A DNA stretch of 45,084 nucleotides. It comes from Alphaproteobacteria bacterium. Its GTDB lineage: Bacteria; Pseudomonadota; Alphaproteobacteria; Sphingomonadales; Sphingomonadaceae. A program made the position numbers and the translations under genes. Every line of letters begins with the position of its first letter. Positions within the stretch are counted from its first letter, which is position 1. A model generated the notes under the pieces. That model saw nothing but the letters and a program-made list of their open reading frames with translations, searched no databases and had not been told where the DNA came from. The stretch lies in the NCBI GenBank assembly GCA_030430365.1, contig JAUIFP010000017.1, positions 1 to 45,084 of the forward strand, read 5' to 3'. Below, in pieces: positions 1-8,584 of this stretch.

Positions 1-119
1 GCCATGATCTCGACCAGGACCTCGCCCGCCTTCGGCCCCTCCAGATCAAGCTCCACTATCTCAAGCGGCTTCTTCGCTTCAAAGGCTACTGCGGCTCGCG
101 TCTTCATATCTGCATTCAT
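1..119 (-). CDS. frmA: S-(hydroxymethyl)glutathione dehydrogenase (class III alcohol dehydrogenase), N-terminal fragment
   Basis: Only the first 39 codons lie in the window; the gene runs off the left edge. Reading leftwards from ATG at 117-119 gives [15 protein letters not shown], then [22 protein letters not shown]. This is the characteristic start of class III zinc alcohol dehydrogenases (FrmA/AdhC), which oxidise the glutathione adduct of formaldehyde to S-formylglutathione in the cytoplasm. A second in-frame ATG at 105-107 (MKTRAAV) matches the usual family start and may be the real one; no strong ribosome-binding site decides between them. It is divergent from the first TonB receptor and shares its 145-bp intergenic region. 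A formaldehyde-removing enzyme beside two Rieske demethylase-like genes makes metabolic sense, but that link is inference. Confidence 0.72.
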   Translation of the reverse strand, partial: MNADMKTRAAVAFEAKKPLEIVELDLEGPKAGEVLVEIM

Positions 120-196
120 CCAGTTCTTGTCGGTGGAAAAAAGACAGGTCGGAATCCCGTCGTTTCAGCGGTCGCCTAACCAAAGAAACTACACTC

Positions 197-229
197 TTGT
201 CAATCGTTATACGAAACAGGTATACGATT
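197..229 (+). promoter_or_regulatory. Promoter with GntR-type operator upstream of first TonB receptor
   Basis: A -35-like TTGTCA (197-202) is followed after exactly 17 bp by GTATAC (220-225), or after 18 bp by TATACG as the -10. Between and over these elements lies ATCGTTATACGAA (203-215), which fits the GntR/FadR-type consensus TNGTNNNACNA, and the palindromic GTATAC whose centre is 13.5 bp away. A repressor bound here would block polymerase directly. The same layout is repeated upstream of the second receptor (2897-2929). Confidence 0.7.
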
Positions 230-264
230 GCGGCATAACAAATCGAGCATAGGGAGGTTATTCG

Positions 265-2562
265 GTGACTCGAGCATTCAATCATTCAATCCGCACATTT
301 TCCAAGACACTTGTAATCGGCACTTCGGCGGCCGCTATTGTCGGCGCTGTGCCGGCCGCGGCGCAGGAAATTGTCGTTACCGCACAGTTCCGTGAGCAGA
401 ACCTGCAGGACACGCCAATCGCAATCACCGCGATTACTGGTGAAGAACTTGCGAACAAGGCTGCCGACAGTGTCGTCGAGGTCGCCAATACTGCCCCGAA
501 CGTCACGCTTCAGCAGGGTTCCAGCGCATACGGCACCGGCGTTGCCGCCTATATTCGCGGCATCGGCCAGTATGACACCAACTTCGCACTTGAACCCGGC
601 GTCGGCATGTATGTGGACGACGTCTATCACGGCGTGCTGGTAGGTTCACAGTTCGACCTGCTCGACCTTGACCGGGTAGAAGTGCTGCGCGGTCCCCAAG
701 GCACCCTCGCCGGCAAGAACTCGATCGGCGGCGCCATCAAGCTCTACTCGCGCAAGCCGGAAGGTACGGGCGAAGGCTATATCTCCGCCACTTACGGCAG
801 CTATGAGCGTATCGACGTTCGCGGTTCGTTCGACCTCGGCATCACCGACAATCTGTTCATGCGCGTTTCGGCCTTCTCCAAGCGCCGCGACGGCCATGTG
901 AACAGAGTGGATTTCGCATGCGCCAACCCGACACAGGCCGGCTCCCTCCCCGTTATCGACGATGACAATGACTGCATCCTCGGAACGTTGGGCGGAATCG
1001 AAACCTCCGGTGTCCGTGCCGCTCTGCGCGCATTGCCGAGCGACAATATCGAGATCAACCTGATCGGCACCTTGATCCGCGACAACTCGCAGTCGCCCGC
1101 GACTGTCCAAACATTGTCGTCTCCGCCCGCGGATCCCGGGCTCGAAACTCCGTATGACAGCCGCTATGTTACCGAAGGCAGCTACAACTTCTACGGCACG
1201 TTTACGGTACCTCAGGCTGGATATGTCGAAGAACCGCTTACGGAAACCGATTCCGCTTCGATTTCAGGTCAGATCGACATCGATCTCGCCGACAATCTGA
1301 AGCTGACCTCGATCACCGCCTATCTCGATCTCCAAGGCAATTACGTCCTTGACGGTGACGGCTCTCCGCTTGGTATTGCTCTGACCACGGGCTATCAGCC
1401 CTACGATCAGTTCACTCAGGAACTTCGCCTCAACGGCGAATTCGGTGACGGCATGCTGGAATACACGGTCGGCGGCTTCTACTTCGAAAGCAGTGGCTTT
1501 GTCGGCGGCCGGGTCTATTCGTTCCCGGCACTGAACCACATTCAGAACGACCCGGTCGATAGTGAGAGCAAGTCCGTCTTCGCGCATATTATCGCTCACC
1601 CGATCGAGAATATGAGCATTACCGGCGGCATCCGCTACACGGATGACAAGAAGACCTACGTCTTTTCCCGCAAGGATCCGCAGACAGGTGGCACGGCAGG
1701 TCCGCCCGTTGGTGCGATTGACGGCACCTCTGGAGAGTACAGCGGAAGTTCGACGGACTACCGGCTCGGCGTCGACTATCGTTTCTCCGACGCCCTGCTG
1801 GCTTATGCGAGCTTCTCCACGGGCTATAAGGGCGGCGGCATCAATCCGCGTCCTTTCACCCCTGGCCAGGTCCAGTCGTTCCAGCCTGAGCGCGTCAACG
1901 CTTACGAACTCGGCTTCAAGAGCGACTTCCTGGATCGGCGCGTTCGTCTGAACGTCGCAGGCTTCTGGAACAACTATTCGGACATCATCCTGATCGATGC
2001 CAACGGCTTCCCCGGCGCGCCGGGCGATCCCGACTTCTTCCCCTTCTCGGCCGCGCCGTTCAACGCTGGTGACGCCGAGATCAAGGGTGTCGAAGCCGAA
2101 ACCACGATCGAGCCGGTCGACGGCCTGACCCTGTCCGGCTCGGTCAGCTATCTCGATTTCGAATATACCAGGCTCGATGCGAATGCGACGGCTTCCGGCT
2201 ACACTGCAGACTACGTGCCCCCCTTCACGCCGAAATGGAAATGGTCGGCCAGCCTGGCTTACGAGTTCCTGCTCGACAATGAAGGCACAATCACCCCGCA
2301 GATCTATGCCGATTTCCGGGATGATATCTTTACCGACCCCGACAACAAGGCTGCCAACTTCATCGAAGCGCGCACTTTGCTGAACGCCAACATCACTTAC
2401 GAGACGGGCAATGGTGATTGGCAGTTCGTGGCCGGTGTCACCAATCTGACCGACGAATATTATTTGAATAACATATTCGAAACATCGTCGATCAACGGCC
2501 AGGGGCAAGCTGTTGTAGGCCGACCGCGCGAATTCTACGCATCGGTCCGCCGCAACTTCTGA
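265..2562 (+). CDS. TonB-dependent outer-membrane receptor (first copy)
   Basis: The 765-residue protein imports a ligand across the outer membrane using TonB/ExbBD energy. It starts at GTG 265, seven bases after AGGGAGG (251-257). It has a signal peptide (about residues 1-34, ending AAAQ), immediately followed by a TonB box (EIVVTAQ), a plug domain (about 45-165, with IRGIGQYD, VDDVY and DRVEVLRGPQGTLAGKN) and a 22-strand type beta barrel ending in a terminal Phe (SVRRNF). This is the OAR/FecA-like class expanded in sphingomonads. It closely resembles the next gene, especially in the plug, so the two probably arose by duplication and may take up related ligands. No N-terminal signalling extension is present, so control is likely by the operator at 203-229 rather than by an anti-sigma system. 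The substrate cannot be told from sequence. Confidence 0.93.
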   Translation: MTRAFNHSIRTFSKTLVIGTSAAAIVGAVPAAAQEIVVTAQFREQNLQDTPIAITAITGEELANKAADSVVEVANTAPNVTLQQGSSAYGTGVAAYIRGIGQYDTNFALEPGVGMYVDDVYHGVLVGSQFDLLDLDRVEVLRGPQGTLAGKNSIGGAIKLYSRKPEGTGEGYISATYGSYERIDVRGSFDLGITDNLFMRVSAFSKRRDGHVNRVDFACANPTQAGSLPVIDDDNDCILGTLGGIETSGVRAALRALPSDNIEINLIGTLIRDNSQSPATVQTLSSPPADPGLETPYDSRYVTEGSYNFYGTFTVPQAGYVEEPLTETDSASISGQIDIDLADNLKLTSITAYLDLQGNYVLDGDGSPLGIALTTGYQPYDQFTQELRLNGEFGDGMLEYTVGGFYFESSGFVGGRVYSFPALNHIQNDPVDSESKSVFAHIIAHPIENMSITGGIRYTDDKKTYVFSRKDPQTGGTAGPPVGAIDGTSGEYSGSSTDYRLGVDYRFSDALLAYASFSTGYKGGGINPRPFTPGQVQSFQPERVNAYELGFKSDFLDRRVRLNVAGFWNNYSDIILIDANGFPGAPGDPDFFPFSAAPFNAGDAEIKGVEAETTIEPVDGLTLSGSVSYLDFEYTRLDANATASGYTADYVPPFTPKWKWSASLAYEFLLDNEGTITPQIYADFRDDIFTDPDNKAANFIEARTLLNANITYETGNGDWQFVAGVTNLTDEYYLNNIFETSSINGQGQAVVGRPREFYASVRRNF

Positions 2563-2584
2563 CCTCGCTATGGCTTAGTCCGAA

Positions 2585-2634
2585 GGAAAGAATCCGCCTC
2601 GCCCGCGAATAGCGGCCGGGGCGGATTTCCTTTT
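2585..2634 (+). terminator. Rho-independent-like terminator after first TonB receptor
   Basis: AATCCGCC (2591-2598) pairs with GGCGGATT (2620-2627), and the flanking GGAAA/TTTCC can extend the stem with a small bulge. A short T-rich run (TTTCCTTTT) follows. It lies 23 bases beyond the stop codon. Confidence 0.65.
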
Positions 2635-2896
2635 GGACAGAATCTAAGACTCAGTCACATCATTCGCCCGTAAGGCGATGTAGCAAAAATACATCACCCC
2701 AAACCGTCCGGTTGGCCGCCAGACGCTCCGACCAACAATTTGGCTGACAGGAAGGCTCTGATAAGCTCCCCCAAAGAAATCCATATAACTATCTGTTTTT
2801 AAGATACTTATTTAGGACCTTTGGCCGCATCGTTTACTGCTGATCGGGCCATTTTGAGTGTCGCAGTCCCCCGCCAAGACAGACAATCTCAAGCTG
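2635..2896. other. Intergenic stretch with no recognised gene
   Basis: Between the terminator of the first receptor and the promoter of the second are about 260 bases in which I find no convincing reading frame, RNA gene or repeat. The stretch is more AT-rich than the flanking genes, notably around 2770-2815, as expected for untranscribed or regulatory DNA. Confidence 0.5.
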
Positions 2897-2929
2897 TTGC
2901 AAATCGTTAGTTGATCAAAGTATACGATT
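2897..2929 (+). promoter_or_regulatory. Promoter with GntR-type operator upstream of second TonB receptor
   Basis: TTGCAA (2897-2902), a 17-bp spacer and GTATAC (2920-2925) reproduce the first receptor promoter. The first half contains ATCGTTAGTTGAT (2903-2915), and GTATACGATT (2920-2929) is identical to 220-229. The distance between AATCGTTA and GTATACGATT is exactly 10 bp in both promoters although the 10 bp differ, which points to selection on spacing. Confidence 0.7.
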
Positions 2930-2983
2930 GGCGGAAGATCAAATCGTGCCTCATCCCAAGAGGCGCCAGGGAGAAAAATCATC

Positions 2984-5302
2984 ATGAAATTTTCCGGTTT
3001 CGCCTCTGCCAAGGGGCGTGTTCTCGCGCTTGCCGCAACCTCGAGCTTGGCCATCGCTTGCGCCAGCCCCGCGCTTGCTCAAGACGGTCAAACGGCCCAG
3101 GCCGATGCGGATGACAATATTATCGTTGTGACCGCCGAATTCCGTGAACGCGGCGTGCAGGATACACCGCTCGCCATCACAGCGCTCTCATCCGAGATCA
3201 TGGATGCCCGCGGCCAGACCGATGTTTCCGATATTGCCGCACAGGCGCCGAACGTGTCGCTCGAAAAGGGCGTCGGACAGCGCGGCGGCGGTCTCATCGC
3301 CTATATTCGCGGCATCGGACAGTATAACAGCGCTCCGTTCTATGAGCCTGGTGTCGGCACCTATGTCGACGACGTCTATATCGCTTCGATGCATGGCGGC
3401 CTGTTCCGCCTTCTCGACCTTGACCGCGTCGAAGTGCTCCGCGGACCGCAGGGCACTCTCGCAGGCAAGAACTCGGTCGGCGGCGCCATCAAGCTGTTCA
3501 GCCAGAAGCCGCAGGGCGACGGTTCGGGCTACGTGCAGGCAACCTACGGCAGCTTTGACCGCATCGAAGGTCGGGCAGCCGGCGATTTCGCGCTGACCGA
3601 TAATCTCTACACGCGCATCAACGTCGCCGCCAAATCCGAGCGCGGTTACATCAAGCGCCTCGACTATGGGTGCCAGAACCCCGGATCGGGCTTCCCGGCT
3701 CAGGTCAGCCAGTCCGACGATTGCGTATTGGGTTACAACGAAGGCGAATCCTATGTGGCCGGCCGTGTCGCTGTGCGCTGGGTGCCGTCCGACGCGATCG
3801 AAGTGAACATCAGCGCCGACTATGTCGACGAGAACTCGGATCCTTCCGCTGACCAGCTGGAATCCGTTCCCAATCCGGCTGCTGTTCCCGCTGAATCCGT
3901 CGCCGGGTTCATCGCCGACGACACATTCGCCACCGGCGGAACCTACACAACCTACGCCGATTACTGCAATCGCAACGCTTATGGCGGCACGGGCGCTTAT
4001 TGCTTCGATCCGCGTTCCGAAACCGACGTATGGGGTGTGCAAGGCACGATCGATATCGATCTGAGCGATTCACTCATGCTCAAGTCGATTACGGCCTATC
4101 GCGGCTTCAAGTCGTACATTGCCAATGACAGTGACGGTACGCCGATCCCGATCAGCAATCTGCAGGTCGGTTACCAGGGCCATCAGTTCTCCCAGGAACT
4201 GCGCCTCAATGCCGAGATCAATGATACGATCCACGCAACGCTCGGCGGATATCTGCTTGATGCACATTTCAACGGCGAACAGCGCGTCGATATCCAGTAT
4301 ATCAACAACCTGTTCTTCAATGACGATGACACCGACACGCTTTCCAAGGCTCTGTACGGACAGCTGCAGTGGGATCCGATCGATCGTCTGCATCTGACGG
4401 GCGGCATCCGCTACACCGAAGAGCAGAAGGACTATGTCTTCTACCGGACCGCTCCGGACGGCAACGAAACGCCGATCCCGGGCCTCTTCGGGCTTGAGGG
4501 CAATTACGAAGGCGACAATGTCGATTACCGCGTCAACGTGGCCTACGACGTTGCCGACGACGTGATGATCTACGCGCAGTATTCGACCGGCTTCAAAGGC
4601 GGCGGCACCAATGGACAGCCGTTCTTTGCAGACCAGGTCTATCCGTTCGGTCCCGAATATATCGGAACCTGGGATGCTGGCATCAAGTCGCGCTTCCTCG
4701 ACAACCGGGTCACCCTGAATGCGGCGGTCTTCCACAGCGACTACACCGACATTCAGCTTCAGGCCCTGTCCTGCCCGCCGCCTTCGACTCCCTTCCCTTG
4801 TGCCGGTCCGCAGAATGTCGGCAGCGCGCACATCAAGGGCTTCGAAGCCGAGCTCTTCGCCGAACCGGTGGACGGCCTCAACATCGACGCGTCGCTGAGC
4901 CATGTCGATTTCGAATATTATGAGCTCATCGACACCAACATCACGCTGGACATGGTTGCACCGTTCTCCCCGCGCTGGAAATGGAGCGCCGGTGCGCAGT
5001 ATGAAATCGGTACCGCTGCCGGTTGGTCGATCACACCGCGTATCGACGTGACCTATCAGTCGGATTTCTACACCGATCCGGTCAATGGCCCGGCCAACAA
5101 CGTGGATGCACGTACCCTGGCCAATGCCCGGCTCACGCTTCGTTCGCCGGACCGTGATTGGGAAGCCGCACTGGAAGTGACCAACCTCACCGATAAGTTC
5201 TACAACCAGAACCGTATCGACAACGTACTGTTCAACGGACAGGTTTACGCCTTCCCTGGCGCTCCACGCCGCTGGGCAGTTTCGATCAGAAAAGATTTCT
5301 GA
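2984..5302 (+). CDS. TonB-dependent outer-membrane receptor (second copy)
   Basis: A 772-residue energy-coupled outer-membrane importer. A signal peptide (about 1-33, ending ALAQ) is followed by a TonB box (IIVVTAEF), a plug domain (about 60-175 with IRGIGQYN, VDDVY and DRVEVLRGPQGTLAGKN) and a long beta barrel ending SIRKDF. The start ATG has GGGAG about 11 bases upstream. It is a clear paralogue of the preceding receptor, sharing the plug signatures, barrel-end motifs (LTDKFYNQN against LTDEYYLNN) and overall length, and it has its own matching promoter and terminator rather than being co-transcribed. Extracellular-loop regions differ more, which would allow a different ligand or different uptake conditions; that is inference. 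The substrate is unknown. Confidence 0.93.
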   Translation: MKFSGFASAKGRVLALAATSSLAIACASPALAQDGQTAQADADDNIIVVTAEFRERGVQDTPLAITALSSEIMDARGQTDVSDIAAQAPNVSLEKGVGQRGGGLIAYIRGIGQYNSAPFYEPGVGTYVDDVYIASMHGGLFRLLDLDRVEVLRGPQGTLAGKNSVGGAIKLFSQKPQGDGSGYVQATYGSFDRIEGRAAGDFALTDNLYTRINVAAKSERGYIKRLDYGCQNPGSGFPAQVSQSDDCVLGYNEGESYVAGRVAVRWVPSDAIEVNISADYVDENSDPSADQLESVPNPAAVPAESVAGFIADDTFATGGTYTTYADYCNRNAYGGTGAYCFDPRSETDVWGVQGTIDIDLSDSLMLKSITAYRGFKSYIANDSDGTPIPISNLQVGYQGHQFSQELRLNAEINDTIHATLGGYLLDAHFNGEQRVDIQYINNLFFNDDDTDTLSKALYGQLQWDPIDRLHLTGGIRYTEEQKDYVFYRTAPDGNETPIPGLFGLEGNYEGDNVDYRVNVAYDVADDVMIYAQYSTGFKGGGTNGQPFFADQVYPFGPEYIGTWDAGIKSRFLDNRVTLNAAVFHSDYTDIQLQALSCPPPSTPFPCAGPQNVGSAHIKGFEAELFAEPVDGLNIDASLSHVDFEYYELIDTNITLDMVAPFSPRWKWSAGAQYEIGTAAGWSITPRIDVTYQSDFYTDPVNGPANNVDARTLANARLTLRSPDRDWEAALEVTNLTDKFYNQNRIDNVLFNGQVYAFPGAPRRWAVSIRKDF

Positions 5303-5317
5303 TCTAAGCTATTCGGG

Positions 5318-5354
5318 ACCGCCCCTTTTCCATCGCGAAAAGGGGCGGTTTCTT
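5318..5354 (+). terminator. Strong rho-independent terminator after second TonB receptor
   Basis: A perfect 12-bp stem ACCGCCCCTTTT (5318-5329) / AAAAGGGGCGGT (5338-5349) with an 8-base loop is followed by TTCTTCT. It separates the receptor from the aldo/keto reductase operon. Confidence 0.9.
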
Positions 5355-5369
5355 CTATAGACTAGAGAT

Positions 5370-5382
5370 AATGTATAACAAA
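5370..5382 (+). promoter_or_regulatory. GntR-type box upstream of aldo/keto reductase operon
   Basis: AATGTATAACAAA fits NNNGTNNNACNA and resembles the boxes at 39299-39311 and 19640-19652. It ends 13 bases before the start codon of the next gene, overlapping the likely -10 (TATAAC). Confidence 0.5.
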
Positions 5383-5395
5383 ACGGGGGAGTGAG

Positions 5396-6451
5396 ATGCG
5401 TTACAAGGTGTTTGGCAAGACCGGCCTGCGGGTTTCCGAAGCGGCATTGGGCACAGGCACCTTCGGCACTGCCTGGGGTTGGGGCTGCACTCCGGCTCAG
5501 GCTTCCGACCTGTTTCGCATGTATGTGGACGCGGGCGGCAACTTCTTCGACTGTGCAGACGGCTATCAAAATGGCGAAGCCGAGACGATCCTTGGCGATC
5601 TGATCGCTTACGACCGGGACGAGTTCATCGTTTCGACGAAATACACGACAGCAGTGGGCGCGAGATCGATCGCCAAGACCGGCAACAGCCGCAAGGCGAT
5701 GATGGCATCTATCGAAGGAAGCCTCCGCCGCCTGCAAACCGATTTCGTGGACATCTTCTGGGTCCACATGCCGGACCTGCTGACATCGACCGACGAGATC
5801 ATGCGCGGCTTCGAAGACGTCGTCAGCCAGGGCAAGGCTCGCTACATCGGAATGTCCGATTTCCCGGCATGGCGCGTATCGCGGGCCATTACAGCCGCAG
5901 AGCTGCGCGGAACGGAACCGGTTTCCGCAATCCAGATAGAATACAGCCTGGCCGAACGCACGGCCGACAGAGAATTCCTGCCGATGGCGCAGGCCTATGG
6001 TTTGGCTACCATGATCTGGTCGCCCCTGGGCGGAGGGACGCTCTCGGGCAAATACCGGTCGAAAGACGCGAAAGGCAGGCAAACCGAAGGCGGCGGTCCG
6101 GTCCGGGCTATTCCGGAATCGCGGCAAGACGAAATTCTGGACGCGCTGGACGTCGTTGCGGCCGACCATGGCGTCACACCCGCACAGATTGCGATCGCAT
6201 GGGTTTGCGCGAAAGAACCGGTGGGGACCAGCTTCATTCCGGTTTTGGGCGCGAGGACGCCCGAGCAGCTGCGCGACAATCTGGCAGCACTGGAGATTGA
6301 GCTCGACGAGAAACAGCTGGCCTTGCTCGACAAGGCAAGCGCGGTCGAACTTGGTTTCCCGCATGAATTGATGGCCCAGGATCTGATGAAGGACCTGCAT
6401 ACTGGCGGGCACTGGGACAAGATTGTCCAGCCTTTGCTACCCCGCCCCTGA
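5396..6451 (+). CDS. Aldo/keto reductase
   Basis: A 351-residue cytoplasmic TIM-barrel NAD(P)H-dependent oxidoreductase that interconverts aldehydes or ketones and alcohols. The catalytic tetrad is visible: Asp52 and Tyr57 (FDCADGY), Lys82 (STKY) and His124 (WVHMPD). The N-terminal GKTGLRVSEAALGTGTFG is typical of the family. The start ATG follows GGGGGAG by five bases. It heads a probable four-gene operon with an SDR and two DoxX-like membrane proteins. The family is too broad for a substrate to be assigned; context suggests it acts on a carbonyl or alcohol produced from the imported compound. Confidence 0.9.
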   Translation: MRYKVFGKTGLRVSEAALGTGTFGTAWGWGCTPAQASDLFRMYVDAGGNFFDCADGYQNGEAETILGDLIAYDRDEFIVSTKYTTAVGARSIAKTGNSRKAMMASIEGSLRRLQTDFVDIFWVHMPDLLTSTDEIMRGFEDVVSQGKARYIGMSDFPAWRVSRAITAAELRGTEPVSAIQIEYSLAERTADREFLPMAQAYGLATMIWSPLGGGTLSGKYRSKDAKGRQTEGGGPVRAIPESRQDEILDALDVVAADHGVTPAQIAIAWVCAKEPVGTSFIPVLGARTPEQLRDNLAALEIELDEKQLALLDKASAVELGFPHELMAQDLMKDLHTGGHWDKIVQPLLPRP

Positions 6452-6537
6452 CAAGTGACGGAAAAAGGTATCAAACCATCAGACTTGGGAAGACCGACAG
6501 AACCTGAAAGACACGGAAAAGCGGAGAGGCGGCAAGC

Positions 6538-7338
6538 ATGACACCCAATATTGACGGCAAGAGCCTGGTCACCGGAGCATCGTCAGGTATCGGCATGGCT
6601 TATGCGCGCCGCCTGGCAGACCGCGGTCATGAGCTTGTTCTTGTCGCCCGCCGCAAGGGAGAGCTCGATCGGCTTGCCGAAGAGATAGCCGCATCGGACG
6701 GCAAGCCTGCCGAAGTCATCGCAGCAGATCTGAGCGACAGCAATGACGTCTCCATGCTGGAGAAGCGCATCGCGCAGGGCGATATCGGCATGGTGGTGAA
6801 CAATGCGGGCATGGGCGGCATGTCGCGTTTTGTCGAAACCGAAACCGGCGACCTCGAACGGATGATCGCCATCAACGTGACGGCCCTGACGCGGCTCACA
6901 CAGTCCGCGGCAAAGGCACTGCAGGCCAAGGGGCAAGGCATAATCGTCAATGTCGCCTCGGGCGCATCCTTCGCCGTGATCCCGGGCGCAGCCGTCTATT
7001 CCGGGACGAAGGGCTTCGTCGCCCAATTCACCCGCGCGCTGGCCCAGGAGTTGGCCGATAGCGGCATCACTCTCCAGTTGCTTGTGCCGGGCCTGACCCG
7101 GACGAATCTGGGCGGAGCAGAAGATATGGGCCTGTTCGACAATTTCCCCGAAGGCATGGCCCAATCTGCAGAGGATGTGGTCACAGGCTCACTCGCGGGC
7201 CTCGAATTGGGCGAATTGGTCTGCCTGCCCCGTCAGGAAGACTATTCCCTTTGGGAAACCGCCAGCGATGCAATGAATAAGGTCGGGACCGATCCCGAGC
7301 ATAGTCGATTGCCGAGCCGTTACACCCGGCAATCCTGA
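6538..7338 (+). CDS. Short-chain dehydrogenase/reductase
   Basis: A 266-residue classical SDR using NAD(P)(H). It shows the dinucleotide motif TGASSGIG (residues 13-20), NNAG (88-91) and the catalytic Ser141, Tyr154 and Lys158 (YSGTK). An Arg-Arg pair after the second beta strand (VARRK) favours NADP(H). The extended C-terminus after residue 200 is hydrophilic and is the least conserved part. It lies 86 bases after the aldo/keto reductase and has GGAGAGG ahead of the ATG, so it belongs to the same operon. The general architecture resembles DltE/YqjQ-like SDRs. The substrate is unknown; oxidation of a secondary alcohol or reduction of a ketone is likely. Confidence 0.9.
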   Translation: MTPNIDGKSLVTGASSGIGMAYARRLADRGHELVLVARRKGELDRLAEEIAASDGKPAEVIAADLSDSNDVSMLEKRIAQGDIGMVVNNAGMGGMSRFVETETGDLERMIAINVTALTRLTQSAAKALQAKGQGIIVNVASGASFAVIPGAAVYSGTKGFVAQFTRALAQELADSGITLQLLVPGLTRTNLGGAEDMGLFDNFPEGMAQSAEDVVTGSLAGLELGELVCLPRQEDYSLWETASDAMNKVGTDPEHSRLPSRYTRQS

Positions 7339-7354
7339 GAGAGGGCGCAAGAAC

Positions 7355-7795
7355 ATGAACACAGTTGACCTTTGGAACCGCAGGATTGGGCTGCTTGGCG
7401 TACGCTTGGTCATCGGCTGCCTGACCTGGCAGCTTGGCATGTTCAAACTCTTCATCGACGGGCTTCATTCGCAGATGCGATGGTTCGAAGCGCTGGAAGC
7501 ATGGTTCCCGATGTGGATGCTGTGGGCGACCAATATCTATGCCGCCGTCGTGGAATTCATCGCCGGCCTGATGCTCGTCTTCGGCGTCAAACGTGATTGG
7601 GCCTTGTGGGCGATCCTGTCGGTTCTCGTAATCGTCAATTTCGGCCACGGCCTTGAGGCGGCTGCTTGGGACATCCAGCAATTGGTGTTCCGTCTTTCCA
7701 TGATCGCCTTGCTCCTGCTCTTGCCAGCAGAGTGGGATGCATTGCAGCTCGACAAGATTGGCGCCCTGCGCCGGTCCGGCAAGGCTGCGCAATAA
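7355..7795 (+). CDS. DoxX-like integral membrane protein
   Basis: A 146-residue protein with four predicted membrane spans (about residues 12-32, 52-75, 82-100 and 106-125) separated by short loops, and the LGVRLVIG...GMFKLF start seen in DoxX-type proteins. It begins 16 bases after the SDR stop, so it is co-transcribed. DoxX-family members sit in the inner membrane and have been linked to quinone-coupled oxidation in some organisms, but most have no proven role. Here it may couple one of the soluble dehydrogenases to the quinone pool, or simply be an accessory. The function is not known. Confidence 0.65.
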   Translation: MNTVDLWNRRIGLLGVRLVIGCLTWQLGMFKLFIDGLHSQMRWFEALEAWFPMWMLWATNIYAAVVEFIAGLMLVFGVKRDWALWAILSVLVIVNFGHGLEAAAWDIQQLVFRLSMIALLLLLPAEWDALQLDKIGALRRSGKAAQ

Positions 7796-7879
7796 GATGG
7801 CTAATACGGTTCTGGCGTCGCAAAGGCGGCTGCCAGGCGCTTCAGTGTTCAACCCCGGGATGGGGAAGAGAGAGCTAAA

Positions 7880-8506
7880 ATGACTGAGAAACTAACCGCC
7901 TACGTCCGTATTCTGCTCGGGCTCGTATATGTGATCAACGGGCTCAACTGGTTCTACAAGATCATCACGCCCTACCCCAGCAGCTCCGATTTCGTGGACT
8001 ATATGCCGCCGCCCGACGTTGTCGGCGGGATGATCGAACAAGGCGTTCTGTTTCAGGCAGCCAAGGCAACCGAACTGATCGGCGGCTTGCTGTTGTTGGC
8101 GAACCGTTTCGTGCCGCTTTCGCTCGTGGCGTCCATGGCGGTCACGATCCCCGTCTTTATTGTCGACGTGTTCCGTCCGGAACTGAAGCTGCGCTCCACG
8201 CTGATGGGCACCGGGTCGCTGGTCATGAACACCACCCTGCTTATCGCCTATTACCACCACCTCCGCCCGATGGTGAACTGGAAGGCGCAGGCCACGGTGG
8301 AACCCGCCACTCGTCCGCTGGAACAAGGCGACGCCGTGGCAGAGGCACTCGGGAATTTTTCGCAGAAGGTTCAGCCTGTGCTGACAATACTTTCGGCGAT
8401 CCTTGGCACCGCGATGGTGATCTGGCTTTTGACCATGGTTGGCCAATACATCGCCGATCCCAAGCCAATTTACGAGTTGTACGATCTACGGCCAAGAAAT
8501 CCGTAA
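7880..8506 (+). CDS. DoxX-like integral membrane protein with C-terminal extension
   Basis: A 208-residue membrane protein. The first 130 residues contain the DoxX-like four-span core, with ILLGLVYVINGLNWF near the start, a periplasmic loop containing YPSSSDFVDYMPPP, and two more spans. A polar linker (about 133-165) and a fifth hydrophobic segment (about 170-192) follow. The ATG is preceded by GGAAGAGAGAG. It is separated from the previous DoxX-like gene by 84 bases but lies on the same strand with no terminator, and it closes the 5396-8506 operon. Two unlike DoxX-type proteins in one catabolic operon suggest a heteromeric membrane complex; that is inference. Confidence 0.62.
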   Translation: MTEKLTAYVRILLGLVYVINGLNWFYKIITPYPSSSDFVDYMPPPDVVGGMIEQGVLFQAAKATELIGGLLLLANRFVPLSLVASMAVTIPVFIVDVFRPELKLRSTLMGTGSLVMNTTLLIAYYHHLRPMVNWKAQATVEPATRPLEQGDAVAEALGNFSQKVQPVLTILSAILGTAMVIWLLTMVGQYIADPKPIYELYDLRPRNP

Positions 8507-8525
8507 GCTAGGCATACGAACTCCG

Positions 8526-8555
8526 TTGCATTGTTAGTCAATATGGTGTTACAAT
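8526..8555 (+). promoter_or_regulatory. Promoter with tandem GntR-type boxes upstream of first Rieske oxygenase
   Basis: TTGCAT (8526-8531) is followed after 18 bp by TACAAT (8550-8555) as the -10. Two adjoining 13-mers cover the spacer and the -10: ATTGTTAGTCAAT (8530-8542) and ATGGTGTTACAAT (8543-8555). The second is a near-perfect ATNGT-NNN-ACNAT palindrome. The centres are 13 bp apart. Confidence 0.72.
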
Positions 8556-8584
8556 CTAGCTTCTTCTGATTTCCGGAGCAAAAT

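Noticed and set aside
4..252. Short plus-strand frame at the left edge
   Set aside because: The region is better explained by the minus-strand FrmA start and the receptor promoter.
1264..2508. Long open frame of 414 codons antisense to the first TonB receptor
   Set aside because: It lies opposite a clearly conserved gene, has no family features, and long antisense frames are common in high-GC DNA.
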